In this document: piece by piece, positions 35,128 through 46,561 of the stretch
How positions within the stretch are numbered: position 1 is the first letter of the stretch
Layout: each line of letters starts with the position of its first letter
Assembly (NCBI GenBank): GCA_945860415.1
Contig: CAMAQA010000007.1
Coordinates: forward strand, 1-57,608
Origin: Bacteriovorax stolpii
GTDB lineage: Bacteria; Bdellovibrionota; UBA1018
Direction: 5' to 3'
DNA: 57,608 nucleotides
Notes under the pieces: generated by a model
The model's database searches: none
Seen by the model: the letters and a program-made list of their open reading frames with translations, nothing else
Told to the model about the DNA's origin: nothing
Program-made: the position numbers and the translations under genes

Positions 35128-35218
35128 CCGCGGCATGGGCCGCTCTCATGAACCGCGGCATGGGCCGCGCTTTCCTCCCGCGGCATGGGCCGCTCTCATG
35201 AACCGCGGCATGGGCCGC
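35128..35218. repeat. Four copies of a 16-bp hairpin repeat at exact 25-bp spacing
   Basis: The unit CCGCGGCATGGGCCGC starts at 35128, 35153, 35178 and 35203. Copies 1 and 3 are followed by TCTCATGAA, copy 2 by a different 9-mer, so the array is a duplicated 50-bp block. Each unit can fold (GCGGC/GCCGC around ATGG). It begins right after the symporter stop codon. Confidence 0.9.
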
Positions 35219-35311
35219 GAGTTGCACGGGCAAATCTTTCCCGTTCAGCGGGGGAGTGGTCGCACCGAATAAGTGAGTGTCGGCGGCAGCAACGCCGGAG
35301 GAGCTGAGTCC

Positions 35312-35587
35312 ATGTCGAACACCAAGTCGGAACCCAAGGTCGAAGTTCAGGCAATCGCCCCCGCTGAGGGCACCCCGAGCGAGGGCCGCAAAGCGGCACC
35401 GATCTCGACGGGACTCGTTCAGGCCTCGGCCGAAGAGGTGCTCTTGAAGTACACGCGCTGCAATCAGTGCCAGGCTCGGCTCCACTTCAGCTACCTGACG
35501 GATTTCAGCCGCAACCTGACCCAGGAAACGGCGCGCTGCCCCGAGTGCCACCATCAGGCTCATCGCGTCATGCACCGTCTGCAGTAG
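35312..35587 (+). CDS. Small zinc-ribbon protein of unknown function
   Basis: From ATG 35312 (GGAGGAG upstream; the frame is open to 35273) the product is 91 residues. The first 45 are Ala/Pro/Glu-rich and probably disordered. The C-terminal part holds two CxxC pairs, YTRCNQCQARLHF and ARCPECHHQAH, about 30 residues apart, forming a likely zinc ribbon. There is no signal peptide, so it is cytoplasmic. I do not recognise a family; such ribbons often bind nucleic acid or proteins. Confidence 0.65.
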   Translation: MSNTKSEPKVEVQAIAPAEGTPSEGRKAAPISTGLVQASAEEVLLKYTRCNQCQARLHFSYLTDFSRNLTQETARCPECHHQAHRVMHRLQ

Positions 35588-35626
35588 TCTTGCAGTCTTC
35601 CTTCCTCCTGTGCCAGAACCGGGGGC

Positions 35627-36178
35627 ATGTCGCTTCGGTCTTGGGCGGGATTCCTTCCTGAAAAAACGGTCATCATGGTCCGCCGGAAATCCGGTGGCGC
35701 TTCCATTCCTGTAGAGAGCTCGGCAGATCCTGCCGAGTCGATGGCGCAGGTCTCCTCCATCACGGCGTCGCTGAAGCAGAACCTTCTGCAGGGTGGCCGC
35801 GCAGAAAACGTGATGCCTGCAGCCACTCGATCGCAATCGTCTTCGATTTCTGCGCCGCTCGGAAATGCCCGTGTGCTCGTGTTTCTGGAAGCGGAACCGT
35901 CGACCCCGGAGCACGAGTTCCTGCTCAAGATGATGTCGGCAATCCAGCTCGGCCAAGAAGACCTGGTTCTGGAGTTCGGTGATTTTCCGGAAGCGCGAGC
36001 GACCAGGGTTGCCATTGGCATCGGCCTGTCGAAGAAAAAATCCGCACGGCTTTTCTCTCTGCGTCCGGATCGGTTCGAACTTCCTGCGCTCGCTGCCATC
36101 CAGCAGGACCCGGCGCTGAAGCGCGAATCCTGGGAGAAGCTCAAGCAACTCGCGGCACGATTGAAGGAACTGGGATGA
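35627..36178 (+). CDS. Hypothetical protein, possibly a UDG-fold relative
   Basis: The product is 183 residues from ATG 35627, or 167 from ATG 35675; neither has a strong binding site. The first 75 residues are low in complexity (Ser/Ala-rich). The C-terminal part has a beta/alpha pattern (ARVLVFLEAEPSTPEHEFLLKMMSAI cut here into two strings: ARVLVFLEAEP and EHEFLLKMMSAI) and ends in DPALKRESWEKLKQLAARL, which resembles the last helix of family 4/5 uracil-DNA glycosylases. No glycosylase catalytic motif is visible, so it could be an inactive relative. The stop overlaps the nfeD start (ATGA). Confidence 0.55.
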   Translation: MSLRSWAGFLPEKTVIMVRRKSGGASIPVESSADPAESMAQVSSITASLKQNLLQGGRAENVMPAATRSQSSSISAPLGNARVLVFLEAEPSTPEHEFLLKMMSAIQLGQEDLVLEFGDFPEARATRVAIGIGLSKKKSARLFSLRPDRFELPALAAIQQDPALKRESWEKLKQLAARLKELG

Positions 36179-37566
36179 ACGCGATGCGGAGTTGCCAGCG
36201 AATGCTCGTGCTTCTCGGTTTTGCCCTGTCGTTCGCAAGGGTCGGTTTTGCTGAAACTCCTGCGGCGCCCATCGAAGAGTCGGTTCGCGAGCGAAGGGTG
36301 TATGTGGCCGACCTGCACGGGTCGATCAATCCGGGGGGCGCGGCCTACCTCGAGAGAGTTCTGGAACTCGCACGCCGGGATGACGCGGCAGAAGCGGTGC
36401 TGATCCGACTTGATACTCCGGGCGGACTTCTTTCCAGCACTCGACAGATGATCCAGTCGATCTCGAAGTCGAGGGTGCCCGTGCTCGTGTACGTCGGGCC
36501 CTCGGGGGCGTCGGCCACTTCAGCAGGGGCGATTCTTCTCGTGAGTTCGCACGGTGCAGGCATGGCGCCCGGCACGAACGTCGGCGCCGCGCATCCGGTC
36601 GGTTCGCAGGGCGAGGATATCGGCAAGGACATGCGAGAGAAGGCGGTCAACGATACCGTGGCCATGATGAAGAGCATGGCCGAGGAGCGGAGAAGGCCCG
36701 TCGATCTGGCCGAGAAGATGGTGCGTTCGAGCTCGAGCTACACGGCGCGCGAGGCGCTCGAGAAGCACCTGATCGATGCCATGACCGAAGACGCGACTAC
36801 TTTCCTTCGCGCACTCGATGGAAGGAAGGTCCGTGTCGAAGGCGCCGGACGCGAGGTGACGCTGCGGCTCCAGTCGCCGGTCCTCGTTTCCGTGGAGATG
36901 AGCTGGGGGCAGAAGCTTCTCCATTTCCTGGCAGATCCGAACATCGCCGCCGTGCTGATGTCGCTCGGCACGCTGCTGATCTATGTCGAGGTGATGAATC
37001 CGGGAATCACGATCGCTGGCGTGCTCGGGGGAGTGTGCCTGATCGCCGGATTCATGTCTTTCCAGCTCCTGCCGATTCGCACCGGAGGATTGCTCCTGCT
37101 CGTGCTCGGGCTCATCATGCTCGTCGTTGAAGCCTTCACTCCCGCGCACGGAGCGCTGGCGCTGGGCGGGTTGATCTCGCTCGTGCTCGGCATCCTTTGG
37201 GTCATGGATCCTTCGGGAGGAGCGCTCCAGATCAGCCCGTCGGTCTGGATTCCGATGGTGATCGTCTTTGCAGGAGTGGTCGTGTTTCTGGGCTGGGCTG
37301 CAGCGCGCTCGCGTCGGCTTGTCGAGCGTGCGCTGCGGCAGATGAAGGGTTCACGTCATGGCGGGCTCGAGGGCTACTCGGGAACCGTCGATTCGGTGAA
37401 TCCGCAGGATCGACAGGCCGGAACGGCTGTGTTTCGTGGCGAGATCTGGAGTATTCGCGCGACCTCGGGTGAGCTTGAGCTGGGTGAAGTGGTGAAGGTG
37501 GTTGAAGTGGAAGGACTGATGGCCCGGGTTGTTCCTGAGCGTCAGCAGAAAAAAGGAGAGAAGTGA
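36175..37566 (+). CDS. NfeD-family membrane serine protease
   Basis: The product is 463 residues. A signal peptide (about 1-26) is followed by a ClpP-like periplasmic protease domain (about 40-230) with [21 protein letters not shown] containing the nucleophile Ser, and a Lys in [12 protein letters not shown] as the expected general base. Four or five membrane segments (about 250-385) and a C-terminal OB-like domain ([31 protein letters not shown]) follow. Long NfeD proteins cleave slipin/stomatin partners. Here the partner gene starts at the stop codon. Confidence 0.92.
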   Translation: MNAMRSCQRMLVLLGFALSFARVGFAETPAAPIEESVRERRVYVADLHGSINPGGAAYLERVLELARRDDAAEAVLIRLDTPGGLLSSTRQMIQSISKSRVPVLVYVGPSGASATSAGAILLVSSHGAGMAPGTNVGAAHPVGSQGEDIGKDMREKAVNDTVAMMKSMAEERRRPVDLAEKMVRSSSSYTAREALEKHLIDAMTEDATTFLRALDGRKVRVEGAGREVTLRLQSPVLVSVEMSWGQKLLHFLADPNIAAVLMSLGTLLIYVEVMNPGITIAGVLGGVCLIAGFMSFQLLPIRTGGLLLLVLGLIMLVVEAFTPAHGALALGGLISLVLGILWVMDPSGGALQISPSVWIPMVIVFAGVVVFLGWAAARSRRLVERALRQMKGSRHGGLEGYSGTVDSVNPQDRQAGTAVFRGEIWSIRATSGELELGEVVKVVEVEGLMARVVPERQQKKGEK

Positions 37567-38324
37567 TGGAGCTGCTTTCTGGTGGTTTTCTCTTCATTCT
37601 CATTGTCGCAGGAACCATCCTGTCGATGAGCGTGAAAGTGCTGAACGAGTACGAGCGGGGAGTGGTTTTCCGCCTCGGAAGGATCATTGGTGCCAAGGGG
37701 CCCGGACTGATCCTGCTGGTGCCGTTCATGGACAAGATGTTTCGCGTCGACACGCGCGTGGTGACCCTCGATGTTCCGCCGCAGGACGCGATCAGCCGCG
37801 ACAACGTCACGATCAAGGTCAATGCGGTGGTGTACTTCCGCGTGGTCGATCCGAATCGCGCCGTAGTGGAGGTGGAGAATTATCTTCTGGCGACGTCGAA
37901 GCTCGCGCAGACGACGCTTCGCTCAGTCTTGGGGCAGGTGGAGCTCGACGAGCTGCTTGCTTCTCGCGATGCGATCAACCACCGCCTGCAGACCATCCTC
38001 GATCAGCAGACCGAGCCGTGGGGAGTGAAGGTTTCGAACGTCGAGGTGAAGCAGATCGATCTGCCGGTCGAAATGCAGCGAGCCATGGCACGTCAGGCGG
38101 AAGCCGAGCGAGAGCGCCGCGCCAAGGTCATTGCGGCTGAAGGCGAGCTCCAGGCCTCGCAGAAGCTTTCTGAAGCGGCCACCGTCATGGCCTCGAGCCC
38201 GAACACGCTGCAGCTGCGTTATCTCCAGACGCTCGTGGAGATTTCGAACAATGGAAAGGCGACGGTTATTCCGCTGCCAATCGACGTCCTGCGTCAGTTC
38301 ACTGGCGGTTCCGGAAAAGCCTGA
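37566..38324 (+). CDS. Slipin (SPFH/stomatin-family protein)
   Basis: The product is 252 residues from ATG 37566, which overlaps the nfeD stop (TGATG); a GTG at 37563 is an alternative. It has AGGAG upstream. An N-terminal membrane anchor ([14 protein letters not shown]) precedes the SPFH domain ([43 protein letters not shown]) and a coiled segment rich in Glu and Arg ([15 protein letters not shown]). It ends in [12 protein letters not shown], the hydrophobic tail that NfeD cuts in other species. It is likely to form membrane scaffolds with NfeD. Confidence 0.93.
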   Translation: MELLSGGFLFILIVAGTILSMSVKVLNEYERGVVFRLGRIIGAKGPGLILLVPFMDKMFRVDTRVVTLDVPPQDAISRDNVTIKVNAVVYFRVVDPNRAVVEVENYLLATSKLAQTTLRSVLGQVELDELLASRDAINHRLQTILDQQTEPWGVKVSNVEVKQIDLPVEMQRAMARQAEAERERRAKVIAAEGELQASQKLSEAATVMASSPNTLQLRYLQTLVEISNNGKATVIPLPIDVLRQFTGGSGKA

Positions 38325-38405
38325 AACAGTCGGGGCGGACCGTGAATGACGGCCGGCGAAAAGAGCTGGCGTTGATCCACGGCCGCCCTCACACTGTTCT
38401 CAGGC

Positions 38406-39620
38406 ATGATGCCGTACTCGAAGGGGAGAAGGATTCTCCCCGTTTCTTTTGGAACACTCCTGCTCCTCCCGCATCTCGTCGGAGCCGCGCACGCTGCGGT
38501 CGACCCGGCGAAGAGTTCCGATGAAGCACCAAAAATTCGCGTTCTTCTGAAGGAGAAGGTCGGTTCTCTCGAGATCTCAGGCTGGGATGTCGAAGCGCTC
38601 ATGCCCCGGTCCGCCATTCAGCGGGTGAGGCGAGTGGGGCGGCAGGCGTGGAAGTGGAAGTGCCTCGCTGATCGCGTGGAGCTCGATGGAATGCCCGGCG
38701 CGCAGTCGCGCGGACCCGTCGAGATTCAGAGTCCCGCTGGCACCCTTTTCCTGGGGTCCATCCTCGTTCGTGAATCCATCATCCTTCACCCTTCGAAGGC
38801 TGGATGCTCCATCGTCAACCGCCTCGATATTGAGAGGTATCTCGATGGAGTGCTCAATGGAGAGTTTTCGTCAAAGTGGAGTCCGGAGGCCGTGTCGGCG
38901 CAGGTGATTGCAGCGCGATCCTATGCGCTTTACCAGATGCGTGAGGCGCGAAGGCGTCGGGCGATCTTTGACGTGGAGTCGAGCATTCGAGACCAGGTGT
39001 ACCTCGGAACTCAAGGCGAGGAGGCCCGGGCGAGCCAGCTCGTTGCACGCACGCGGGGCATGGTTCTCGTTGCAGGACCCGCAAGGGCGGGCGAGCCGAT
39101 CAAGGCGTTCTATCATTCGACCTGCGGCGGGCATACCGATGCGCCCGAAGATGTCTGGGGAAAGTCGCAGACTGGAGTGCGCGGTGGAGTCGTTTGCGAA
39201 CATTGCGGCTCGTCTCCGCGCTTTAACTGGCAGCTTCGGCTCACTCCGAGGCAGCTTGATGAGGCGCTGGCTTCGTACAAAAACGGGAGCGTGATCGGCC
39301 TGGAGGTGCTTTCGCGCTTTTCATCCGGGCGGGTGAACAAGCTGAAAGTGGCCTTCCTTGGAAAAGGCGGAGTCATCTCGACCCGCATTGTTCCAGGATC
39401 GCAGCTTCGGATGCTTGTCGGCTCGGAGAAATTCCGGAGCACTGCCTTCAGGATCCTGCGCGGCGAGGGCGACAGCTGGATTTTCGAAGGCCGGGGTTAC
39501 GGACACGGCGTCGGGATGTGCCAGTGGGGTGCGAAGGAAATGGGTTCGGCCGGCTTTCAAGTGCATGAGATCCTGTCGCGTTATTATCCGTCTGCCCGCC
39601 TGATGCGCGCCTGGCAGTGA
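38406..39620 (+). CDS. SpoIID/LytB-domain protein (probable peptidoglycan lytic enzyme)
   Basis: The product is 404 residues with a signal peptide (about 1-30, ending VGAAHAAV). The SpoIID domain shows DIERYLDGVLNGEF, SPEAVSAQVIAARSYALYQM, YHSTCGGHT with a metal-type Cys/His set, and GRGYGHGVGMCQWGAKEM. SpoIID of Bacillus is a lytic transglycosylase that acts on denuded glycan strands; Gram-negative members are less studied. The first Glu in GEF matches the catalytic position. It should act in the periplasm. It is not tightly linked to neighbouring genes. Confidence 0.87.
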   Translation: MMPYSKGRRILPVSFGTLLLLPHLVGAAHAAVDPAKSSDEAPKIRVLLKEKVGSLEISGWDVEALMPRSAIQRVRRVGRQAWKWKCLADRVELDGMPGAQSRGPVEIQSPAGTLFLGSILVRESIILHPSKAGCSIVNRLDIERYLDGVLNGEFSSKWSPEAVSAQVIAARSYALYQMREARRRRAIFDVESSIRDQVYLGTQGEEARASQLVARTRGMVLVAGPARAGEPIKAFYHSTCGGHTDAPEDVWGKSQTGVRGGVVCEHCGSSPRFNWQLRLTPRQLDEALASYKNGSVIGLEVLSRFSSGRVNKLKVAFLGKGGVISTRIVPGSQLRMLVGSEKFRSTAFRILRGEGDSWIFEGRGYGHGVGMCQWGAKEMGSAGFQVHEILSRYYPSARLMRAWQ

Positions 39621-39659
39621 GCCTCGCATAGTGCCGACTTGCCTGATATGTCTGGCACC

Positions 39660-41900
<2,241 letters not shown>

Positions 41901-41926
41901 TCCTTTTCAAACAAGGAGAGAGTCCG

Positions 41927-43660
41927 ATGAGTCGCAGTTGGTGGGGTAAGCTGTGGATTCTGGTGTTCATGACCGTGCTTGCTGCGGCCTACGTCTATCC
42001 GACGGTGTCGCAGCTCGATCCGGAAAAATCGAAGTTTCCGGTAAAGCAGAAGATGAACCTGGGGCTCGATCTCCAGGGAGGACTCTACATGGTCCTCGGG
42101 GTGGATTTCGACAAGGTCTACCGTGACGTGATCGATCGCCAGGCGACGTCGCTCCAGGAGCGCCTTCGCGAGAAGGAGATTCCGATCGTCTCGATCAAGA
42201 CGGTTCGTGAAGGGCTTCCGACGGACGATCCGCACGTGGTGGTCGACGCCTCTGCCGACAAGCATGATGCGCTGCTGGACCTCGCCAAGAAGGAATTCTG
42301 GTCGCTGCGTCTCGTGGGAGACGCAGGTGGTAAGCTCGAATTCGGACTTTCGCGCGAGTACAGGCAGGAAATTCGCGAGAAGACCCTCGGCCAGAGCATC
42401 GAGGTCATCCGGAATCGAATCGACGAATTCGGCGTGGCCGAACCGTCGATCGCCAGCCAGGGCGCGGATCGCATCGTGGTCGAGCTTCCGGGTGTGAAGG
42501 AAGTCGAGCGCGCCAAGGAGCTGATCGGGCGCACGGCAAGGCTCGAGTTCCGCATTGTCAATGACAAGGCGATGTCTCCGGCGCAGGTTGCGTCGCTCGT
42601 GCAGGATATCTCCAAGGAAAAAGGCATCTCCTTCAAGGGAGGGGCTGACCAGAAATTTTCGGACTACGTCCGCCAGATCAACGAGGCGGTGAAAGGTAAG
42701 CTTCCGGAAGGTTCGGAAATCGCGTTCGAGCGCACCAAGGCGATCAATGGTGAGTTCCTGCCGGAAGGCAATGTGCCATACCTGCTCTTTTCCAAGGTCG
42801 ACGTCACCGGCGACGATCTTCAGGATGCCCAGGTTCAGATCAATCCGGAAGATCAGCGCCCGAACGTCGGATTCTCGCTGAATCCGCGCGGAGCGGCCAC
42901 TTTCGAGAAGCTTACCGGCGAGCATGTCGGAGAGCGTCTGGCCATCGTGCTCGACAATATCGTCCACTCCGCCCCGGTCATCCAGACCAAGATCGGCGGG
43001 GGTCGCGGCCAGATCACGCTGGGTGCGGGCGGTGGCGACGAAGTGCTCAAGGAAGCCAAGGACCTGGCGATCGTGCTCCGTGCGGGCGCGCTTCCGGCTC
43101 AGCTGAACTTCCTCGAACAGCGCATCATCGGTCCGTCGCTGGGTCAGGACTCGATCAAGTCGGGAGCCATGGCGGCGATCTTCGGTTCGCTCGCGGTCTT
43201 TCTCTTCATCGTGTTCTACTACCGGTTCAGCGGGGTCATTGCCGTGGTCTCGCTGGCTCTCAACGTGCTTTTCGTGATGGCCATTCTCGTCGGGCTCGAT
43301 GCCACGCTGACCCTGCCGGGCATCGCGGGTATCGCGCTGACGGTGGGCATTGCGGTCGATTCCAACGTCGTCATCTATGAGCGCATTCGTGAGGAGCTTC
43401 GTCACGGAAAGAACATCTTTGGTGCCGTGGAACAGGGGTTTGCCAAGGCTCTTCGGACGATCCTGGATGCGAACGTCACGAACGCAGGAGCAGCCATCAT
43501 CCTGATGATGTACGGCACGGGCCCGATCAAGGGTTTTGCCGTCTCGCTGCTGATCGGCATCGTGACCACGCTGTTTACCGCGGTTTTTGTCTGCCGGCTG
43601 TTCTTCGATGCGTACCTCAAGCGCCTAGAAGACCATAATCAAACGACCATCAGCATCTGA
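41927..43660 (+). CDS. secD: Protein translocase subunit SecD
   Basis: The product is 577 residues with six predicted membrane segments: one at about 8-25 and five between about 430 and 560. The first periplasmic loop carries NLGLDLQGGLYMVLGVD and P1 domains with FGVAEPSIASQGADRIVVELPGV (split: FGVAEPSIASQG and DRIVVELPG). The C-terminal part has GPSLGQDSI, LTLPGIAGIALTVGIAVDSN and the FIVFYYRFSG helix. SecD with SecF uses the proton motive force to pull preproteins into the periplasm. GGAG precedes the ATG. Confidence 0.97.
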   Translation: MSRSWWGKLWILVFMTVLAAAYVYPTVSQLDPEKSKFPVKQKMNLGLDLQGGLYMVLGVDFDKVYRDVIDRQATSLQERLREKEIPIVSIKTVREGLPTDDPHVVVDASADKHDALLDLAKKEFWSLRLVGDAGGKLEFGLSREYRQEIREKTLGQSIEVIRNRIDEFGVAEPSIASQGADRIVVELPGVKEVERAKELIGRTARLEFRIVNDKAMSPAQVASLVQDISKEKGISFKGGADQKFSDYVRQINEAVKGKLPEGSEIAFERTKAINGEFLPEGNVPYLLFSKVDVTGDDLQDAQVQINPEDQRPNVGFSLNPRGAATFEKLTGEHVGERLAIVLDNIVHSAPVIQTKIGGGRGQITLGAGGGDEVLKEAKDLAIVLRAGALPAQLNFLEQRIIGPSLGQDSIKSGAMAAIFGSLAVFLFIVFYYRFSGVIAVVSLALNVLFVMAILVGLDATLTLPGIAGIALTVGIAVDSNVVIYERIREELRHGKNIFGAVEQGFAKALRTILDANVTNAGAAIILMMYGTGPIKGFAVSLLIGIVTTLFTAVFVCRLFFDAYLKRLEDHNQTTISI

Positions 43661-43683
43661 TTTTATTTTCTGAGGTGAAAGCC

Positions 43684-44658
43684 ATGTTCGAATTGATTCG
43701 TCCAGGAACCCAGATTGACTTCGCCGGCAAGCGCCACATCTTCGTGGGGCTGTCGGTTTTTTTCCTCCTCGCAGCGATCGTCCTCTTTTTCACGAAGGGG
43801 CTGAACTACGGCATCGACTTCACCGGCGGAGCTGAAGTCCAGGTCCGCGCACCGCAAGGCTGGGACATCGGCAAGGTCCGCGATGAGGTCGGCAAGCAGG
43901 ACCTCAAGGGCCTCAAGGTTGTTCAGCTGGGCGAGGCGGGAAGCTCTGAGTTCCTGGTCAAGTCCCAGGGAAGCGAAAACGAATTGAATCTCGTCTCACA
44001 GAAGGTTGGTCAGGCACTCGAGGCCGCCTCGGCACCTGGACAGTACGAGATCATGCGAGTGGACGTGGTTGGTCCGGCGGCAGGCAGCACGCTCCGAAAG
44101 AGCGGATTCCTGTCCATGTTCTATGCGCTGATCGGAATCCTGGTCTACGTGGCCCTGCGCTTCGACATCCGATACGCTCCGGGAGCCGTACTCGCCCTGG
44201 CGCATGACACGCTGATCACGATTGGCATCTTTGTCGTCACCCAGAAGCAATTCGACCTGCTGACGCTCGCAGCGCTTCTCGCGCTCATTGGTTACTCGAA
44301 CAACGATACTATCATCGTGTTTGACCGCGTTCGCGAAACTCTCCAAGCCAATCCAAAGCTCACGATTGAAAAGGCCGTGAACCAGGCAACGAACGAAACC
44401 CTCGGCCGGACGATCCTGACCTCGGTCACGACGTTCTTTTCGGCCGCCGCACTCTGGGTTTTCGGCGGACCGGTGATCCATGACTTTGCGTTCACCTTCA
44501 TGGTGGGCATCATCGTCGGGTCCTACAGCTCGATCTTCGTCGCGAGCGCGTTCGTGATCTACTTCACGCACTACCAGCAGAAGCGTGCCGGAAAGAACCC
44601 TGCCGGACCGCGCAAGAGGCAGATCACGATCCGTCCTGAGCCCAAGTTCACGGCGTGA
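43684..44658 (+). CDS. secF: Protein translocase subunit SecF
   Basis: From ATG 43684 (TGAGGTG upstream; a GTG at 43675 is in frame) the product is 324 residues. Six membrane segments are predicted. The hallmark LNYGIDFTGGAEVQV follows the first one; the C-terminal half shows FYALIGILVYVALRFD, ALIGYSNNDTIIVFDRVRET and TLGRTILTSVTTFFSAA. A basic tail (PAGPRKRQITIRPEPK) ends it. It lies 23 bases after secD, and its stop overlaps the recJ GTG start. Confidence 0.97.
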   Translation: MFELIRPGTQIDFAGKRHIFVGLSVFFLLAAIVLFFTKGLNYGIDFTGGAEVQVRAPQGWDIGKVRDEVGKQDLKGLKVVQLGEAGSSEFLVKSQGSENELNLVSQKVGQALEAASAPGQYEIMRVDVVGPAAGSTLRKSGFLSMFYALIGILVYVALRFDIRYAPGAVLALAHDTLITIGIFVVTQKQFDLLTLAALLALIGYSNNDTIIVFDRVRETLQANPKLTIEKAVNQATNETLGRTILTSVTTFFSAAALWVFGGPVIHDFAFTFMVGIIVGSYSSIFVASAFVIYFTHYQQKRAGKNPAGPRKRQITIRPEPKFTA

Positions 44659-46466
44659 GCTCGGAACAGTCCGCAGGTGCAGGCTCGGGAGACTACGTCT
44701 CTCGAGAGTGGCGGTTTCGGAGCAGCGAGGAGTCTTCTACCGAAGCCCTGATTCTTGCGACTGGACTCTCTCCGGTGACGGTGGATCTTTGCCTGCGCCG
44801 GGGCTTGACGACTGCCGAGCAGATTGCCGACTACCTATCGCCGAAGCTCGATCGCCTGACGTCGCCGTGGAAGCTCGCGGGCATGCGCGAGGCGGTGGAT
44901 CGCGTCTCGGTCGCTCGCGAATCCGGAGAGATCGTCTGGATTTTCGGAGACTACGACGTCGATGGAACGACCGGCACGGCCCTGCTGGCGTGGTTTTTTC
45001 GCGAGCTCAGGATTCCAGTACAGCTTCGACAGCCGGATCGCTTCAAGGATGGCTACGGCCTGAACGTCGGGGCAGTGGAAGAGGCCCATGCCTCCGGTGC
45101 CCGACTGATGATCACCGTCGATTGCGGCATCACTTCGTTTGCTGCTGCAACTCGGGCGCAGGAACTGGGCGTGGATCTGATCGTCCTGGATCATCACCAG
45201 CTCGATCCCATCCAGGGAATTCCTCCAGCGCTTGCGGTGGTGAACCCGCAACGCACGGATTGTAAGAGCGGGCTCCGGCAGGTCTGCGGCTGTGGCGTGG
45301 CGTTCTATTTCTGCATGGCGCTTCGCTCGCATGGTCGCGAGAAGGGCTGGTTTGCGCCGGGGCAGGAGCCGAATCTCAAGCAGCATCTCGATCTCGTGGT
45401 CATGGCCACGGCAGCCGACATCGTGCCGCTGACCGGCGATAATCACATCCTTGTCCGTCACGGCATGGAAGTGCTCCGTCAATCGCGCAAGCCCGGTGTG
45501 AGGGCTCTCCTGGCGGCAGCCGGAGTGGCGGACCGCGAGCTGAGCCCCGGCCACCTAGGCTTCGTGCTGGGCCCCCGCATCAATGCTTCAGGAAGAATGG
45601 GCTCGGCCAGCCTTGCCTTGGAACTCCTGACAACCGAAGACTCCAGTCGAGCGATGGAGCTGGCGCAGCAGCTCGAGAAGATCAACCGCGAACGTGCCGA
45701 GGTCCAGGACCAGATCTGGGACGAAGTCCGGATGATGGTGGACGAGGGCATGGCGGAAGGAAAGTTCCAGCACGGCATCGTGGTGGCGGATCCGGACTGG
45801 CACGAGGGCGTCGTGGGGATCGTGGCCTCGCGAGTGGTCGAGACCTACCGCAAGCCTGCCATTGTCATGGCCGTGCGTGAAAATGACATCAAGGGAAGCG
45901 CCCGGACCTTCGCAGGCAGGGATGTGCTCCAGGCCCTTCGCGACTGTTCCTCTCTACTGCTCGGATTTGGCGGCCACAGGCATGCTGCCGGACTCACGCT
46001 TTCGGGCGAGCGTTTCGAAGAGTTCCAGCAGGCATTCGATGATGCCGTCGCGGCGCTGCCCGAAGATGGCGACCAGAAGCCGCTGCACCTCGAAGGTCAG
46101 CTTCGATTCGAGGATCTCGACGTCAAGACGCTTCAGGAGATCGAGCGCCTCGGACCCTTCGGTCCTGGAAATCCCGAACCGATCTTTACACTCGAAGCGA
46201 GACTCTCGAGCAGGAGCGTCCTCAAGGGACGCCACCTGAAGATGAGTCTCTCTCGGCCGCGAAGCGAGGGACGCGGTGATGCGGTCGAGGCCATCTGGTT
46301 TCATGCCGCGGAGCATCTTTTGTGGCTGGAGCAGAGGAACGAGTCCTCATCGGGACTTTTTGTCTGGGCCGGAGTTCCTGAGCTGAATCGTTTTCGTGGA
46401 AAAATCACTCCTACCTTCCGAATTCGTGACGTCCGCAGATTGACGGGCGCGGCGGACGGCCATTAA
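44655..46466 (+). CDS. recJ: Single-stranded-DNA-specific exonuclease RecJ
   Basis: The product is 603 residues from GTG 44655, overlapping the secF stop (GTGA). RecJ degrades single-stranded DNA 5'-3' in recombination and repair. DHH phosphoesterase motifs are FGDYDVDGTTG, TVDCGITS, VLDHHQLDP and LGPRINASGRMG. The DHHA1 domain has HEGVVGIVASRVVETY and LGFGGHRHAAGLTL, and an OB-fold C-terminus (HLEGQLRFEDLDVKTL, GPFGPGNPEPIF) completes the family. All catalytic acidic and histidine residues expected are present. Confidence 0.96.
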   Translation: MSSEQSAGAGSGDYVSREWRFRSSEESSTEALILATGLSPVTVDLCLRRGLTTAEQIADYLSPKLDRLTSPWKLAGMREAVDRVSVARESGEIVWIFGDYDVDGTTGTALLAWFFRELRIPVQLRQPDRFKDGYGLNVGAVEEAHASGARLMITVDCGITSFAAATRAQELGVDLIVLDHHQLDPIQGIPPALAVVNPQRTDCKSGLRQVCGCGVAFYFCMALRSHGREKGWFAPGQEPNLKQHLDLVVMATAADIVPLTGDNHILVRHGMEVLRQSRKPGVRALLAAAGVADRELSPGHLGFVLGPRINASGRMGSASLALELLTTEDSSRAMELAQQLEKINRERAEVQDQIWDEVRMMVDEGMAEGKFQHGIVVADPDWHEGVVGIVASRVVETYRKPAIVMAVRENDIKGSARTFAGRDVLQALRDCSSLLLGFGGHRHAAGLTLSGERFEEFQQAFDDAVAALPEDGDQKPLHLEGQLRFEDLDVKTLQEIERLGPFGPGNPEPIFTLEARLSSRSVLKGRHLKMSLSRPRSEGRGDAVEAIWFHAAEHLLWLEQRNESSSGLFVWAGVPELNRFRGKITPTFRIRDVRRLTGAADGH

Positions 46467-46561
46467 GCTGTCGCTTACGGCAACCTGAATCAACTTTCGC
46501 ACTGAGGCGAGAGCAGTTTTGCAGAAGCAACATTCAAACAGCGCCAATGGAGGGTGCTCGA

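Noticed and set aside
35128-35218. CRISPR array
   Set aside because: The repeats are only 16 bp with 9-bp gaps, far below CRISPR spacer length, and no cas gene is near.
46440-46468. Promoter TTGACG-N17-TTAAGC ahead of the subtilase
   Set aside because: The -10 box matches weakly and the -35 lies inside recJ; not enough to list.
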